Below, one piece after another: positions 37,710 to 48,465 of a DNA stretch of 64,000 nucleotides. The DNA comes from a bacterium (GTDB taxonomy: Bacteria; Electryoneota; JAOADG01). Below the pieces are notes generated by a model. It was not told where the DNA came from, searched no databases, and was given only the letters and a program-made list of their open reading frames with translations. Each line of letters starts with the position of its first letter. The stretch's first letter is position 1. Made by a program: the position numbers and the translations under genes. The DNA is taken from assembly GCA_026417415.1 (NCBI GenBank), contig JAOADG010000008.1:372001-436000 (forward strand). The letters run 5' to 3'.

Positions 37710-40700
37710 ATGAAATTAAAAAGCAAGATCCTTATTTATTTGGTAGCGACTCTTATTGTTACCATTGCCATCGTTTTTAGTGTACAATCCAGTTTCTTCG
37801 TTAGAAAATACTCCCGCTATGAAAAACAAATTCTTAGAAAATACATCCCCTCGACTTTACAAAAACTATTGGATCAGACCTCAGACTTAGATTTATTGTT
37901 ATTGAATTGGGCAAAAGAAAATGTTTATCAATCTTTATCAATACAGAGTGAAACTGATTTTTCCAAACAACTTATCATCCAATCATTGAAAAGTTTGGGA
38001 GTAACTTATATTGGTGTTTTCGATCAACAAGGAAAACCCATTTTCGTTCATGTTAAAGATATTCAAACCAATCAACCTTTAGAACTCCAATCATTAAAAG
38101 ATGAATTAATCATTCGTTATCCTTTTTTGATTCAACATCAAAACAAAGAAAGTGCCTATAAAGGACTTTTAGCGGTAGAAAACATACCCCTCTTGTTGGT
38201 ATCAAGACCAATCATCAACCACAATTCACAAATGATAGGCACTATGATTGTCGGTTTATTGTTAAACCACAACGTTTTATCCAAAAGTTACGGTAGTGAA
38301 TCGTTTTCAGTAAATTTTTATTCAAGATCGGATCCAAGTTTACCCAAAGATGTACGATTAGCTTTTGCTGAACTTACCCCCCAAAATCCTGTTCGTATTG
38401 AAACGGATAAAAAATCAAGTTTTTCAGTTGCTTATCATTTGATAAGTGACCTTACAGGTTTCCCAGAATTTTTAATTAAGGTTAATACCGCTTCTGAACT
38501 TGAAGGAATTCGTAACACTACGCTCATGCAATTGATTGTTGTGATTTTAGTTTCTGGAGTAATTATTGTTATAGTAGTGTTGGTTTTAATTAATCATACA
38601 GTTTTGAGAAGATTATTGAAATTTGATAAAGAAGTTACTGAAATCACGAAAAAAGGAAATACTACAATTCGTTTAACTGATTTAGAAAAAGATGAGCTAA
38701 GTAATCTTACTGCAAACATCAATGAAATGGTGACTAATTTGGTGCAATTGGCAGAAAATGCGAAGGAACAGGAAAGAAGGTTCCGTGATATCTTAACTAA
38801 CATTCGTATGTTTGGTGTAATATTAGATCAAAATTTTGAAATTAGATTTGTTAATGAATATTTCATAAGTGCTACGGGTTATCAAGAAAGAGAACTTCTG
38901 GGGAAAAACTTCTTTGATTTATTTATTCCAGATATTTCTAAAGAACAAGTAAAGAATGATTTTTTATCATTACTTGAATACAAACAGCACTTAGCACAAT
39001 ATGAGAATGATTTTGTCACAAAAGATAAGAAAGTACGTAGAGTTTCTATTAATGTAACGTTGATGCTTGACCTGCATAACAATATAAGTGGTTTAGCATT
39101 GTTAGCACAAGATATTACCGATTATATAACGGCTTTACAAAGTATTGAAAAAAGAGAAAAGTATTTAAGTTCATTAACACAAACCGCACAATTGTTATTA
39201 TTTAATCGCGGTGATATTCCATTTAATAAGTTTGCTGAAATAGTTGGAATCGCATGTGAAGCAAATGCTGTTTTAGTGCTGTTACATCAAAATAGAGAAG
39301 GTTCTCAATCTACACTTAAGACCATATCAGAATGGTACAGTCAAAAATATGTAATGGATGATTTTGCAACTTTAAGAAATTCAAAGAGTTATTATGATCT
39401 TGAGTTAAGTGGGTATTATCAAAGATTCTCATCTGGGGAAACCATTTATTGTAATTACTCAGATGCGCCACAAAAATTACAGCCATTTTTCAAGAAATTT
39501 AAACTACGTTCTATTGTTATTGTGCCTTTAATTACTGCTGATGAATTCAAAGGGCTGCTCTTTGTTGCTAATAAAATTGTTGAATTGTCTCTCGATCCTG
39601 TCGAATTAAATTTCTTACAAACAGCTGCAAATTATCTATCTCAAGTACTTTTGAGGGAACAGATTTATCGCACTCTCGAATTAGAAACTACCTATCTTGC
39701 TGGACTCTTTGAAAGTGCACCGGAAGGGCTAGTCATATTTAATCCCAATAATACTATTCGGTTAATCAATCAAAAATTTTACGAAATGTTCGGTTACACT
39801 AAAGAAGAATTAATTGGACAAGAATTGGATGATTTTATTGTTCCTACTGAGCTAAAAAAAGAGAGTAAAAAACTTTCTGAAAAGGTGATGAAAGGAGAGT
39901 ATATCAACCATGAAACAATACGAATAAGCAAAGATGGTAAAAAAATTGCAGTATCCATTTTGGGTGCACCAATACAATTTGGGAAAGAAGTTCATGGTGT
40001 TATTGGGATCTATCGGGACATTTCTGATAAGAAAAAACAAGAAGAAGAAATCAAAGAGAGCAATAAAAGAAATGAGTTGTTGTATAAATTAACCGGGCTG
40101 ATAACCAATCATCAGCGACTTGAAGAAATCTATCATTTTGCTTTTGAACATATTGATAATCATTATGGTGTAAAAAAACAGTCCATATGTTTTATTGAAT
40201 CAGATGGTCAATATCACCTTCGTGCAACCTTCAATCTAAATGAAAAAGAAAAAGAACTAACAAAAAAAATTTTAGAAACTTACATAGAGCATCAACATCT
40301 TCGTGAAAATATCTTTTTCTATTCGGACCAAATCAACAATGAATATTTAGTAAGCATTTTCCAAGAATTGAATATACATACAATAGGGTGTTTTCCAATC
40401 CTTTCAAATCGTCTCCCAATCGGATTTTACTTTGTTTATTTTAGCGAAAAACATGAATTTTCTGAAGCAGAAACAAGAATATATGAAGCGATCACAGATA
40501 CTTTATCAAATTCTGAAAGACATTTTCGTTCTTCCAGTTTATTAAAACAAAGCGAAGAAAGATTTAGAACATTATTTCATTCAGCCAAAGATGGATATGC
40601 ATTATTAACAAATGATTTAGAGATTCTGGATGTTAATCCGGCATTTTGCAAGTTAATTGAAAAGAAAAAATTTGAACTGATTGGAAAAATATTGACTAAT

Positions 40701-43295
40701 GAAGTTCCGATTGAATTTGCAAAACTCATTCAGTTCTATTTAGCTAATGAAGTAGATTTAGGAGACAGTTATACTTCTGATTTAGAATGCAAACGGAATA
40801 ATCTAAATAAAACGATTTTAGAGATTACGATTACAAAAATTAAAATTGAAAAAGATACACGATTTTTTATTTCTATCCGTGACGTAACCGAAACAAGAAG
40901 GTCTGAAAAGCTGCAGGCCTTTCTCTATGAAGTATCTAGAGCTGCTAATCTTGCGGTGAATGTACAAGAGTTTTATGAAACCATCCACTTTCAATTAAGA
41001 TTGCTTTTCCCTGCACAAAATTTTTATATCGCTCTTTACGATCCCAATACAGACAAATACACTTTTCCATATCAAGTGGATGAATACGATCCACCTATTT
41101 ATGGTGCAGTATCCATGAAAGGTACTCTCACTGATTTTGTTCGGTCTAATGGTCAACCGTTTTTAGTAAGTAAAGAAACTTATAAAGAACTGGTAGATTC
41201 AAAAAGAATACAACCATTAGGACGTCCAGCAAATAGTTGGATGGGAGTTCCATTGACTACAAAACATGGAATTATTGGTGTTGCAGTAATACAAACCTAT
41301 GATGAAACAATTTATTATAACCAACAAGATCTGGATGTATTTGCACTTGCATCTGAACAGATTGCTGTTATGATCGAAAAGAAGAGAGTAGAAGATCAAA
41401 TTATTCAGAGCGAGTTACGATATAGGCAGTTATTTGTTAACAACAAAGCCATTCAATTGTTAATCGATCCTACCTCAGGTTTAATCACAGATGCTAATGA
41501 CGCTGCTTGTCAGTATTATGGATATGAAAAAGAGGACTTACTAAATCTAACTTATTCGGACATTCATACTTTATCTATTCAAGAAATCAAATCACGCTTT
41601 TCTGATGTGCTGCAAAATAAAATAAATATCTTTGAAAGTCGGCACAAGTTAGCAAATAATGTAATTCGTGATGTAGAAGAGTTTTTAAGTCCAGTGGTTA
41701 TCAATGATAAAACTTTGATCTATGCAATTTTACACGATATAACAAGTAGAAAAGAGGCAGAAGCAGAAGTAAAACGTCTTGTTACCTTAGTAGAGTCAAC
41801 ATCAGAAGCAATTATCATTACTGATGAAAATGGTTTCATTGTGTATGTAAATCCTGCATTCACAGAATTTACAGGATATTCAAGAAGTGAAGTACAAAAT
41901 AAAACTCATTTAATATTGAAATACAATCCAGTTGAAGATAAGGTTTTTGATGAGTTTGACCATGTTATGCAAAGCGGTGAGGTATGGTCAGGAAGAACCA
42001 CAAATGTTAAAAAGGATGGTTCTATTTATTATGGTGATGCTACTGTGGTTCCGCTTAAGAATTCATTGGGTTTGATAGAGGGTTATGCTAAAATTGAGCG
42101 AGATATCACAAAAGAAATTGAGTTGCAAGAAAAATTAGAACGTAGTCAAAGATTGGCATCGGTTGGACAGTTGACTGCTGGTGTCGCACATAACTTCAAT
42201 AATCTGTTAACTGCTATTTTAGGAAATATTGGTCTTGCAAAAATGATATCCAATCCAGAAGCGATAGCTTATCTCAATATAGCAGAGCAAGCAGGAAATC
42301 GTGCAACAGACATTGTTAGACAATTGTTAGTTTTCAGTAGAAAGAAACAACCCGAGAAAAAAGTGATCAATATCAAATTATTGTTAAATGAAGTAACAAA
42401 ATTAGTAAGAGAAACAATTGATAAACGTATTGAGTTTACTCTTCATGAACCTAAAGAAGATTTAACTATTATTGCTGATGCGAGTCAATTACATGAAGTA
42501 ATTATTAACATATGCATGAATGCATCTGATGCTTTAAAAGCAGTAAAAGAATCGAGCGGTAAACCCAAACGAATAGATATCATAGCTGAAAAAACTCTTG
42601 TAACCAAAGACCAGGCAGAAAAAGATCCAGAAGCTTACCCCGGTGAGTTTGTAAAAATTTCTATTTCTGATACTGGAATTGGAATGACACCTGAAGTGAT
42701 TAAACATATTTTTGAACCATTTTTTACTACAAAGGAACAAGGAAAAGGGACCGGTTTAGGATTGGCAACAGTGTTTGGAATTGTCAAACAACACGAAGGG
42801 TGGATTACTGTTGAAAGCCAACTTTATGTAGGTACTACTTTCCATTTGTATTTTCCATTTCATCATGGTACAGTTGAAATTTCAGAAACGAAAAGCACAT
42901 TGGACAGTGATTTACCAAGAGGTAATGAAACCATTTTATTGATTGATGACGAAGAGGTGATTAGATTTTTAGGAACGTCAATCTTATCTAAATTAGGGTA
43001 CAAGGTTTTAACAGCTTCTAATGGACGAGAAGGGTGGGAATTGTATCAAAAACATTCTGATGAAATCAAACTCATCCTTCTTGATTTACTAATGCCTGTA
43101 ATGTCTGGTGCTGAAATGCTCCGATTGATCAGTTTATCTCAGTATAGACCAAAAATCATTATTTGTACCGGAATGAGTGAAGAACCTATCCCTACTATCC
43201 CAGGAATTGATACCTACAGTGTTATCTCGAAACCATATCGTGTTATTGAATTAGCCAATGTCGTTCGCTCTGCGTTAGATACTAAGAAAGAATAA
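37710..43295 (+). CDS. CHASE4-HAMP-PAS/GAF hybrid sensor histidine kinase with C-terminal receiver
   Basis: Two TM helices around an extracytoplasmic domain, HAMP, about 5 PAS and 3 GAF segments, H-box VGQLTAGVAHNFNNLLTAI, ATPase GTGLGLATVFGIVKQHEG, REC TILLIDDEEVIRFLG...LILLDLLMPVMSG. Confidence 0.92.
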   Translation: MKLKSKILIYLVATLIVTIAIVFSVQSSFFVRKYSRYEKQILRKYIPSTLQKLLDQTSDLDLLLLNWAKENVYQSLSIQSETDFSKQLIIQSLKSLGVTYIGVFDQQGKPIFVHVKDIQTNQPLELQSLKDELIIRYPFLIQHQNKESAYKGLLAVENIPLLLVSRPIINHNSQMIGTMIVGLLLNHNVLSKSYGSESFSVNFYSRSDPSLPKDVRLAFAELTPQNPVRIETDKKSSFSVAYHLISDLTGFPEFLIKVNTASELEGIRNTTLMQLIVVILVSGVIIVIVVLVLINHTVLRRLLKFDKEVTEITKKGNTTIRLTDLEKDELSNLTANINEMVTNLVQLAENAKEQERRFRDILTNIRMFGVILDQNFEIRFVNEYFISATGYQERELLGKNFFDLFIPDISKEQVKNDFLSLLEYKQHLAQYENDFVTKDKKVRRVSINVTLMLDLHNNISGLALLAQDITDYITALQSIEKREKYLSSLTQTAQLLLFNRGDIPFNKFAEIVGIACEANAVLVLLHQNREGSQSTLKTISEWYSQKYVMDDFATLRNSKSYYDLELSGYYQRFSSGETIYCNYSDAPQKLQPFFKKFKLRSIVIVPLITADEFKGLLFVANKIVELSLDPVELNFLQTAANYLSQVLLREQIYRTLELETTYLAGLFESAPEGLVIFNPNNTIRLINQKFYEMFGYTKEELIGQELDDFIVPTELKKESKKLSEKVMKGEYINHETIRISKDGKKIAVSILGAPIQFGKEVHGVIGIYRDISDKKKQEEEIKESNKRNELLYKLTGLITNHQRLEEIYHFAFEHIDNHYGVKKQSICFIESDGQYHLRATFNLNEKEKELTKKILETYIEHQHLRENIFFYSDQINNEYLVSIFQELNIHTIGCFPILSNRLPIGFYFVYFSEKHEFSEAETRIYEAITDTLSNSERHFRSSSLLKQSEERFRTLFHSAKDGYALLTNDLEILDVNPAFCKLIEKKKFELIGKILTNEVPIEFAKLIQFYLANEVDLGDSYTSDLECKRNNLNKTILEITITKIKIEKDTRFFISIRDVTETRRSEKLQAFLYEVSRAANLAVNVQEFYETIHFQLRLLFPAQNFYIALYDPNTDKYTFPYQVDEYDPPIYGAVSMKGTLTDFVRSNGQPFLVSKETYKELVDSKRIQPLGRPANSWMGVPLTTKHGIIGVAVIQTYDETIYYNQQDLDVFALASEQIAVMIEKKRVEDQIIQSELRYRQLFVNNKAIQLLIDPTSGLITDANDAACQYYGYEKEDLLNLTYSDIHTLSIQEIKSRFSDVLQNKINIFESRHKLANNVIRDVEEFLSPVVINDKTLIYAILHDITSRKEAEAEVKRLVTLVESTSEAIIITDENGFIVYVNPAFTEFTGYSRSEVQNKTHLILKYNPVEDKVFDEFDHVMQSGEVWSGRTTNVKKDGSIYYGDATVVPLKNSLGLIEGYAKIERDITKEIELQEKLERSQRLASVGQLTAGVAHNFNNLLTAILGNIGLAKMISNPEAIAYLNIAEQAGNRATDIVRQLLVFSRKKQPEKKVINIKLLLNEVTKLVRETIDKRIEFTLHEPKEDLTIIADASQLHEVIINICMNASDALKAVKESSGKPKRIDIIAEKTLVTKDQAEKDPEAYPGEFVKISISDTGIGMTPEVIKHIFEPFFTTKEQGKGTGLGLATVFGIVKQHEGWITVESQLYVGTTFHLYFPFHHGTVEISETKSTLDSDLPRGNETILLIDDEEVIRFLGTSILSKLGYKVLTASNGREGWELYQKHSDEIKLILLDLLMPVMSGAEMLRLISLSQYRPKIIICTGMSEEPIPTIPGIDTYSVISKPYRVIELANVVRSALDTKKE

Positions 43296-43297
43296 CA

Positions 43298-44329
43298 TTA
43301 ATTTTGAAGCCAACGAATCCCCAAACGAGCGTGTTCACGTACCAACTCTGAACTATCTTTGGATAGAAGTTGTAATCCTTCTTTAGCAAGTTCATTTCCC
43401 CAATTGGTCAATGCAATCGCCACATTTCTAAGAAATCCATTTCGTCCAATCCGTAGAATAGGAGTTTTATCATACATTTCTTTGAAATCTTGTTCCGATA
43501 ATGTGACCAAGTCAAGCAAATAGGGTACAAATTTTGAAGACAGAACTTTTTTTTCAATTTGAATTGTATGAAATCGATTCCACGGGCAACAAATTTGACA
43601 TTCATCGCAACCAAATATCCAATTTTTCATTTTACTCCAATATTCAAAAGGAATGTTCCCTTTATATTCAATGGTTAGATAACTGATACATTTTCTTGCA
43701 TCGAGTATGTATGGAGCGATGATTGCTTGAGTCGGACAAACATCAATGCATTGAGTACATCTGCCACATGAAACATTGGGAATAGTTTGTCTATGATTAT
43801 TTGGCTTAATAGTCACACTACTAAGAATGACTCCAATAAAAAAATAAGAACCCTTTTGGGGAATAATTGAACAACTATTTTTACCAAAAAAAGAAATACC
43901 ACTTGAAGTAAGAACATCTCGTTCAAGAACTGGACCTGTATCTATATATACCTTGGAATGAGAGAAATACTTGCAATCAATTTGATTAGCAATTTCTTGT
44001 AGGCGAGGAGTCAACTGTAAATGATAATCTTCAGATTGTGCATAATAAGCGATTCTGCCATAAGCGGGATTACACAAATTTTCGTTAATAATTGGATATT
44101 GTTTGTAAACTGTAATCCAACTTTTTGCATGATTGAGTAGGATACATGGATTTTTACGTTTTTCCAATCCACGAGGAAGGTAGGTCATTGTTCCGTAATA
44201 GGAATGATTGATCCAATTTTCAAAATACTGAAAAGTTCGTGGTGGAATTTCTAGGTTACAATAACCTACGCCATCAAATCCATAATCCGAAACAATACTT
44301 TGTAACCATTCAACGTCTATACAAGCCAT
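43298..44329 (-). CDS. queG: Epoxyqueuosine reductase QueG-like
   Basis: GVGYCNLEIPP, ENWINHSYYGTMTYLPRGLEKRKNP, CGRCTQCIDVCPTQAI, CDECQICCPWN. Confidence 0.88.
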   Translation of the reverse strand: MACIDVEWLQSIVSDYGFDGVGYCNLEIPPRTFQYFENWINHSYYGTMTYLPRGLEKRKNPCILLNHAKSWITVYKQYPIINENLCNPAYGRIAYYAQSEDYHLQLTPRLQEIANQIDCKYFSHSKVYIDTGPVLERDVLTSSGISFFGKNSCSIIPQKGSYFFIGVILSSVTIKPNNHRQTIPNVSCGRCTQCIDVCPTQAIIAPYILDARKCISYLTIEYKGNIPFEYWSKMKNWIFGCDECQICCPWNRFHTIQIEKKVLSSKFVPYLLDLVTLSEQDFKEMYDKTPILRIGRNGFLRNVAIALTNWGNELAKEGLQLLSKDSSELVREHARLGIRWLQN

Positions 44330-45609
44330 TACAAAATGCTATTATCAGGAATAATTGCATCTTTTTCAATCACCATAATTCCTTCACGTACCGTCCAACC
44401 ATTTCCACTCACATGTTCTTTAATAGAGCGGCGTCTAATGATGACATTATTTCCAACCCGAGCATTTTTGTCAATGATTGCTTCTTCAATGATACAATTC
44501 CGACCTATACCTACATCAGGTCTTCCAATTTTACGATTCAATTCGCGCTCTTCTTCGGTTTCGTAATAATCTGCTCCCATCATAAAAACTCGTTGTAATT
44601 TACTACCGGGTCCAATCCTTGAACGGATACCAATTAGGCAATCACGTAAAGAAACACCATCTAAATGACATCCTTCGGATACAACCGAACGTTGTATGGT
44701 GACTTGATTGAGTTTTGAAAAAGGCAAATGACGTATTCGTGTAAACAACCTGTTTTTGGAATGAAATAAATCAAATTTTGGATTGGGCTGTGCTAAATCT
44801 AAATTGGCTTCAAAAAAACTGCGAATTGTTCCAATATCTTCCCAATAATCTAGAAATAGATAGGCATTCACATAATATTTTTGAATTGCATTGGGGATAA
44901 CTTCCTTCCCAAAATCCATCATTGATTCATCTTCTAGTGCTTTTTCTAAAACGTCAACGTTAAATAAATAAATACCCATTGAAGCTAAATAAGGTTTTAC
45001 TTTCCATTCATATTCAGTTTCACTCTCTACGGGCTTTGTTCGTTTGAATTTTTCTACTAATGAAGGATGTTTTGGTTTTTCATAAAAATCCACAATTCTA
45101 TTTTTTTCATCCACCTGGAGAACCCCAAACCCAGAAATTTTCTCTTCTTCTACTGGGATAACTGCAATTGTAATTTCAGCAGAACTTTTACGATGGGATT
45201 CAATCATTTTACGATAGTCCATTCGGTAAATATGATCACCACTTAAAATGAGAATTTCTTTACAAGGATGTGGACGTAAATGTTTCAATGATTTTCGTAC
45301 AGCATCTGCAGTGCCTTGAAACCATGATTGGCTTTCGGGCGTTTGCTCTGCGGCAATGATGTCAACAAAACCTTCACGAAATGAATCAAGTGTAAAACCG
45401 TGATGTATATGTCGGTTTAGCGATGCAGAATTGAATTGAGTAAGGATAAAAATCCGATATAAATTACTATTGAGACAGTTTGAGATAGGAATATCAATTA
45501 AACGATATTTCCCCCCAATTGGGACCGCTGGCTTAGAACGATATTTGGTTAAAGGATGAAGTCGTGTACCTGCACCACCTCCAAGTATCACTGTTAAAAC
45601 ATTGTGCAT
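44329..45609 (-). CDS. glgC: Glucose-1-phosphate adenylyltransferase
   Basis: VLTVILGGGAGTRLHPLTKYRSKPAVPIGGKYRLIDIPISNCLNS, WFQGTADAVRK, ILSGDHIYRMDYRKMI. Start trimmed to ATG 45609. Confidence 0.96.
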   Translation of the reverse strand: MHNVLTVILGGGAGTRLHPLTKYRSKPAVPIGGKYRLIDIPISNCLNSNLYRIFILTQFNSASLNRHIHHGFTLDSFREGFVDIIAAEQTPESQSWFQGTADAVRKSLKHLRPHPCKEILILSGDHIYRMDYRKMIESHRKSSAEITIAVIPVEEEKISGFGVLQVDEKNRIVDFYEKPKHPSLVEKFKRTKPVESETEYEWKVKPYLASMGIYLFNVDVLEKALEDESMMDFGKEVIPNAIQKYYVNAYLFLDYWEDIGTIRSFFEANLDLAQPNPKFDLFHSKNRLFTRIRHLPFSKLNQVTIQRSVVSEGCHLDGVSLRDCLIGIRSRIGPGSKLQRVFMMGADYYETEEERELNRKIGRPDVGIGRNCIIEEAIIDKNARVGNNVIIRRRSIKEHVSGNGWTVREGIMVIEKDAIIPDNSIL

Positions 45610-45661
45610 AGCAACCTCAAATGGATAAAAGAAAATATACTTAACAATAAGAAATAAGAAA

Positions 45662-45690
45662 GGGGAGCCCATAGTGGACTCCCCTTTTTT
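45662..45690 (-). terminator. Hairpin terminator downstream of the T9SS cargo gene
   Basis: GGGGAGCCC-ATAGT-GGACTCCCC (one mismatch), T-rich flanks, 13-41 nt after the stop at 45703. Confidence 0.6.
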
Positions 45691-45702
45691 GAAAACGAAG
45701 GA

Positions 45703-48189
45703 TTATTTAATCAATAATACTTTTTGAACTGCTTGGAAATTGCCCGAATTCATTCTAATCAAATACATACCTGAAGAAAGATGACTACCATTGAATGAAA
45801 CGCTATGAAAACCTGCACTTAGTCGTTGGTTCACCAAGGTAACGATTTCACGACCATTTACATCATATACAGCCAACTTGACATCTGATGTAGTTGGAAC
45901 AGCAAAACGAATTTCCGTACTCGGATTGAATGGATTGGGATATGCTGGGTACAGGGCAAATTCGCTCGGTAAAGTAATATCCACGTTTTCACGAACATCG
46001 GTAACCGGTGTTAAAATGGCATGCAATCGGTAACTTCGGTTTTGAGCAATCCGAGTGGTTCCATTATAGGAGAAACCATGGCCGGGGATAAAAGCACCAA
46101 CGTTGTCATGACCAATGATGTTTGGTAATTGGGATGTCGCATCAATGCGTTCAAACCACACATAGAAATCACCAGTCACATTAATTGTGTATGTTAACTG
46201 AATGTCATGCCAATTGGGTAAAGTATTGGCCGCTTGTACAGTAACATCTTGTGTGTGTAATAAGTTGCCAACTTCACCATTATTATCAGCAAAAATCTTC
46301 AATCGTATCGTTCGTGTTTCTGTACCCATGTTCCCGTTCCATTGAACTCGAATGGTAGAAAGATTCCAACCACCGGTTGAAGGAGGTAATGAATCGGCTA
46401 TGGGTGTAAACTTCACCATCGGACCTTCACCCATTTGGAAAATGTACATATACTCAATCCTTCGTGCGTCATAACCCAATTCATAAGTATTCGCTGGCCG
46501 CACAAGAACTGTATCAGTTCTATTCAATGTAGCATTGTAAAAATTGGTCGTATCATTTGCAGGATTTTCGTCACCTGTTAATACCGTATATGCATCAACG
46601 ACAACTGGTCCTGCTGCAGTAGGTGTCCAACCTCGTGCTGCTTGGCCTGTAGTACCTGTTCTTAACAATACCGTCGTATCTTCTCCCGCAGGTAAATCAC
46701 CAATATTAATGGACGTTACTTGCCCTGAACGACGCCAACGGAGTATCACACTTGATTGAGCATTTCTTCCTACGTTTGAAACTTTAACAGTACCTTTTGT
46801 AGTATAACCTACTGTTGTGGGATAAGGTACCAATAAATTTGATGTCGCAAGGTCATTATTAGGTTGATCAGTACGTAAAATCATAATATCATCAACATAA
46901 AGACCAGCACCATTTCCGTTGCTGTTGTCCGTATCACCAATGGCAACAAAACGAAGTTGAATAGAATCGCCTACCCACGGAGATAAATCCATTTGTATGT
47001 TAGCTGATGAACCAAAGGGTGTTCCCGGAACGTAGGTAGTCCAACCATCTCCACCAGCACCAGTACGTTTATAGTCGTGATGTTGGTATCTCCATTGACT
47101 ATCTGGATGTGCAGCTTTTAGTTCTACACGGTAATAATCTTCAAGAGTATTTTGACCGGGAGACACATAATCCGGCATATCACACCACACGTTGTATTGC
47201 CACCAGTAAGTATACCCCGGTTGCAAATAGATGTAAGGTGAAGTTAATGCGGAACGGAAATTGGTAGGTGCATCATCAATCCACATTGTCCAAGGAACTG
47301 TATGGCCTACTGTAGTTTGTTGAGTACGTGCCCAATTGGTAGGAGAAACCGGATTTCCTGATACACTAACCAACTGTGATGGGATAGAAATGGCTTCAGC
47401 ATTATTGGCTAGAATTTGGGTTGCACCATCGGACAGTAAAATATTATCCACATGCATTCCGTATAGAGTTGGATCGTCAATTGTACAATATGCTGGGTCT
47501 GAGCACATAGCGAAACGCAACTTAAATTGTGCAACACGCATAGATGCTGGGATAGGAACTGTGACTTGTTGCCAACCATTGGATGAACCACCCCAACCTG
47601 GAATGTTTGGTCCCATTCCAAACTCTACACCAAAAGCATAAGAAGATGTTATGTTGTAAAGATAACCCGTTGCACCTGCTGCAGCGGTAATGGGAAGGGG
47701 TGCCCAAGTTGTTCCCCCATTGGTACTGTACCAAAGATTACCAGTATCCCACCCATTGTAACCAGTAGGTTCTCCGCCCGGTGCTTCTAAAGCAACGTAA
47801 ACACGAAACGTAAGAACTGGATTGGAAGTGCCTGAAAGATTTAATACTGGCGAATCCAAATACATTAGTTTATGATCTTCATATCCACCGTTTAATGGAA
47901 AACGGATAGTATCGCCACAGTACCAGCTTAAACCTGTTCCCCCATACGCACGCCGATAATCAACATGCCAATAGGGTGTTGCAGCTGTTAAATTGACCAC
48001 AGTCCAACCTTGTTCACCGCTTTCAAAATTCCAATTGTACACTGTGTCAACATTGATTTCATCAATTACACGATTACCAAAACGGTCATATGCGGGCAAT
48101 TGTAAACTGCGATCTGAATTCGTAGTCAGCGTTGTTGCCATAGCAGAAAAAGCAACAACCAAAATCATAAAGAATACCCAAGCTCTCAT
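45703..48189 (-). CDS. T9SS type A sorting-domain secreted protein
   Basis: Signal peptide, two jelly-roll/MAM-like segments, C-terminal YPAYPNPFNPSTEIRFAVPTTSDVKLAVYDVNGREIVTLV...SSGMYLIRMNSGNFQAVQKVLLIK. Confidence 0.85.
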   Translation of the reverse strand: MRAWVFFMILVVAFSAMATTLTTNSDRSLQLPAYDRFGNRVIDEINVDTVYNWNFESGEQGWTVVNLTAATPYWHVDYRRAYGGTGLSWYCGDTIRFPLNGGYEDHKLMYLDSPVLNLSGTSNPVLTFRVYVALEAPGGEPTGYNGWDTGNLWYSTNGGTTWAPLPITAAAGATGYLYNITSSYAFGVEFGMGPNIPGWGGSSNGWQQVTVPIPASMRVAQFKLRFAMCSDPAYCTIDDPTLYGMHVDNILLSDGATQILANNAEAISIPSQLVSVSGNPVSPTNWARTQQTTVGHTVPWTMWIDDAPTNFRSALTSPYIYLQPGYTYWWQYNVWCDMPDYVSPGQNTLEDYYRVELKAAHPDSQWRYQHHDYKRTGAGGDGWTTYVPGTPFGSSANIQMDLSPWVGDSIQLRFVAIGDTDNSNGNGAGLYVDDIMILRTDQPNNDLATSNLLVPYPTTVGYTTKGTVKVSNVGRNAQSSVILRWRRSGQVTSINIGDLPAGEDTTVLLRTGTTGQAARGWTPTAAGPVVVDAYTVLTGDENPANDTTNFYNATLNRTDTVLVRPANTYELGYDARRIEYMYIFQMGEGPMVKFTPIADSLPPSTGGWNLSTIRVQWNGNMGTETRTIRLKIFADNNGEVGNLLHTQDVTVQAANTLPNWHDIQLTYTINVTGDFYVWFERIDATSQLPNIIGHDNVGAFIPGHGFSYNGTTRIAQNRSYRLHAILTPVTDVRENVDITLPSEFALYPAYPNPFNPSTEIRFAVPTTSDVKLAVYDVNGREIVTLVNQRLSAGFHSVSFNGSHLSSGMYLIRMNSGNFQAVQKVLLIK

Positions 48190-48465
48190 AAGAAATCCTT
48201 TCTATTGAAATTGGAAAAAAACAAATGAAAACCAAACAATCGCGAATAATATGATCAAATTGAAAAGTATAAATAGAATTTCAAGAAAACAACATTCATC
48301 AATAAGTTTCAATTTTTTTATGTTCCAAATGTAAAAATTTACTGTCCTATTTTGGATTTGCAAACCTTAATAGCATATTGTAAACTTTAAAACTCACCCA
48401 TTACGAACAAAGTTAGGAGTGCCTATCACATTTTGCGAATGTACGAATAAGTTGAAAGAATACTT

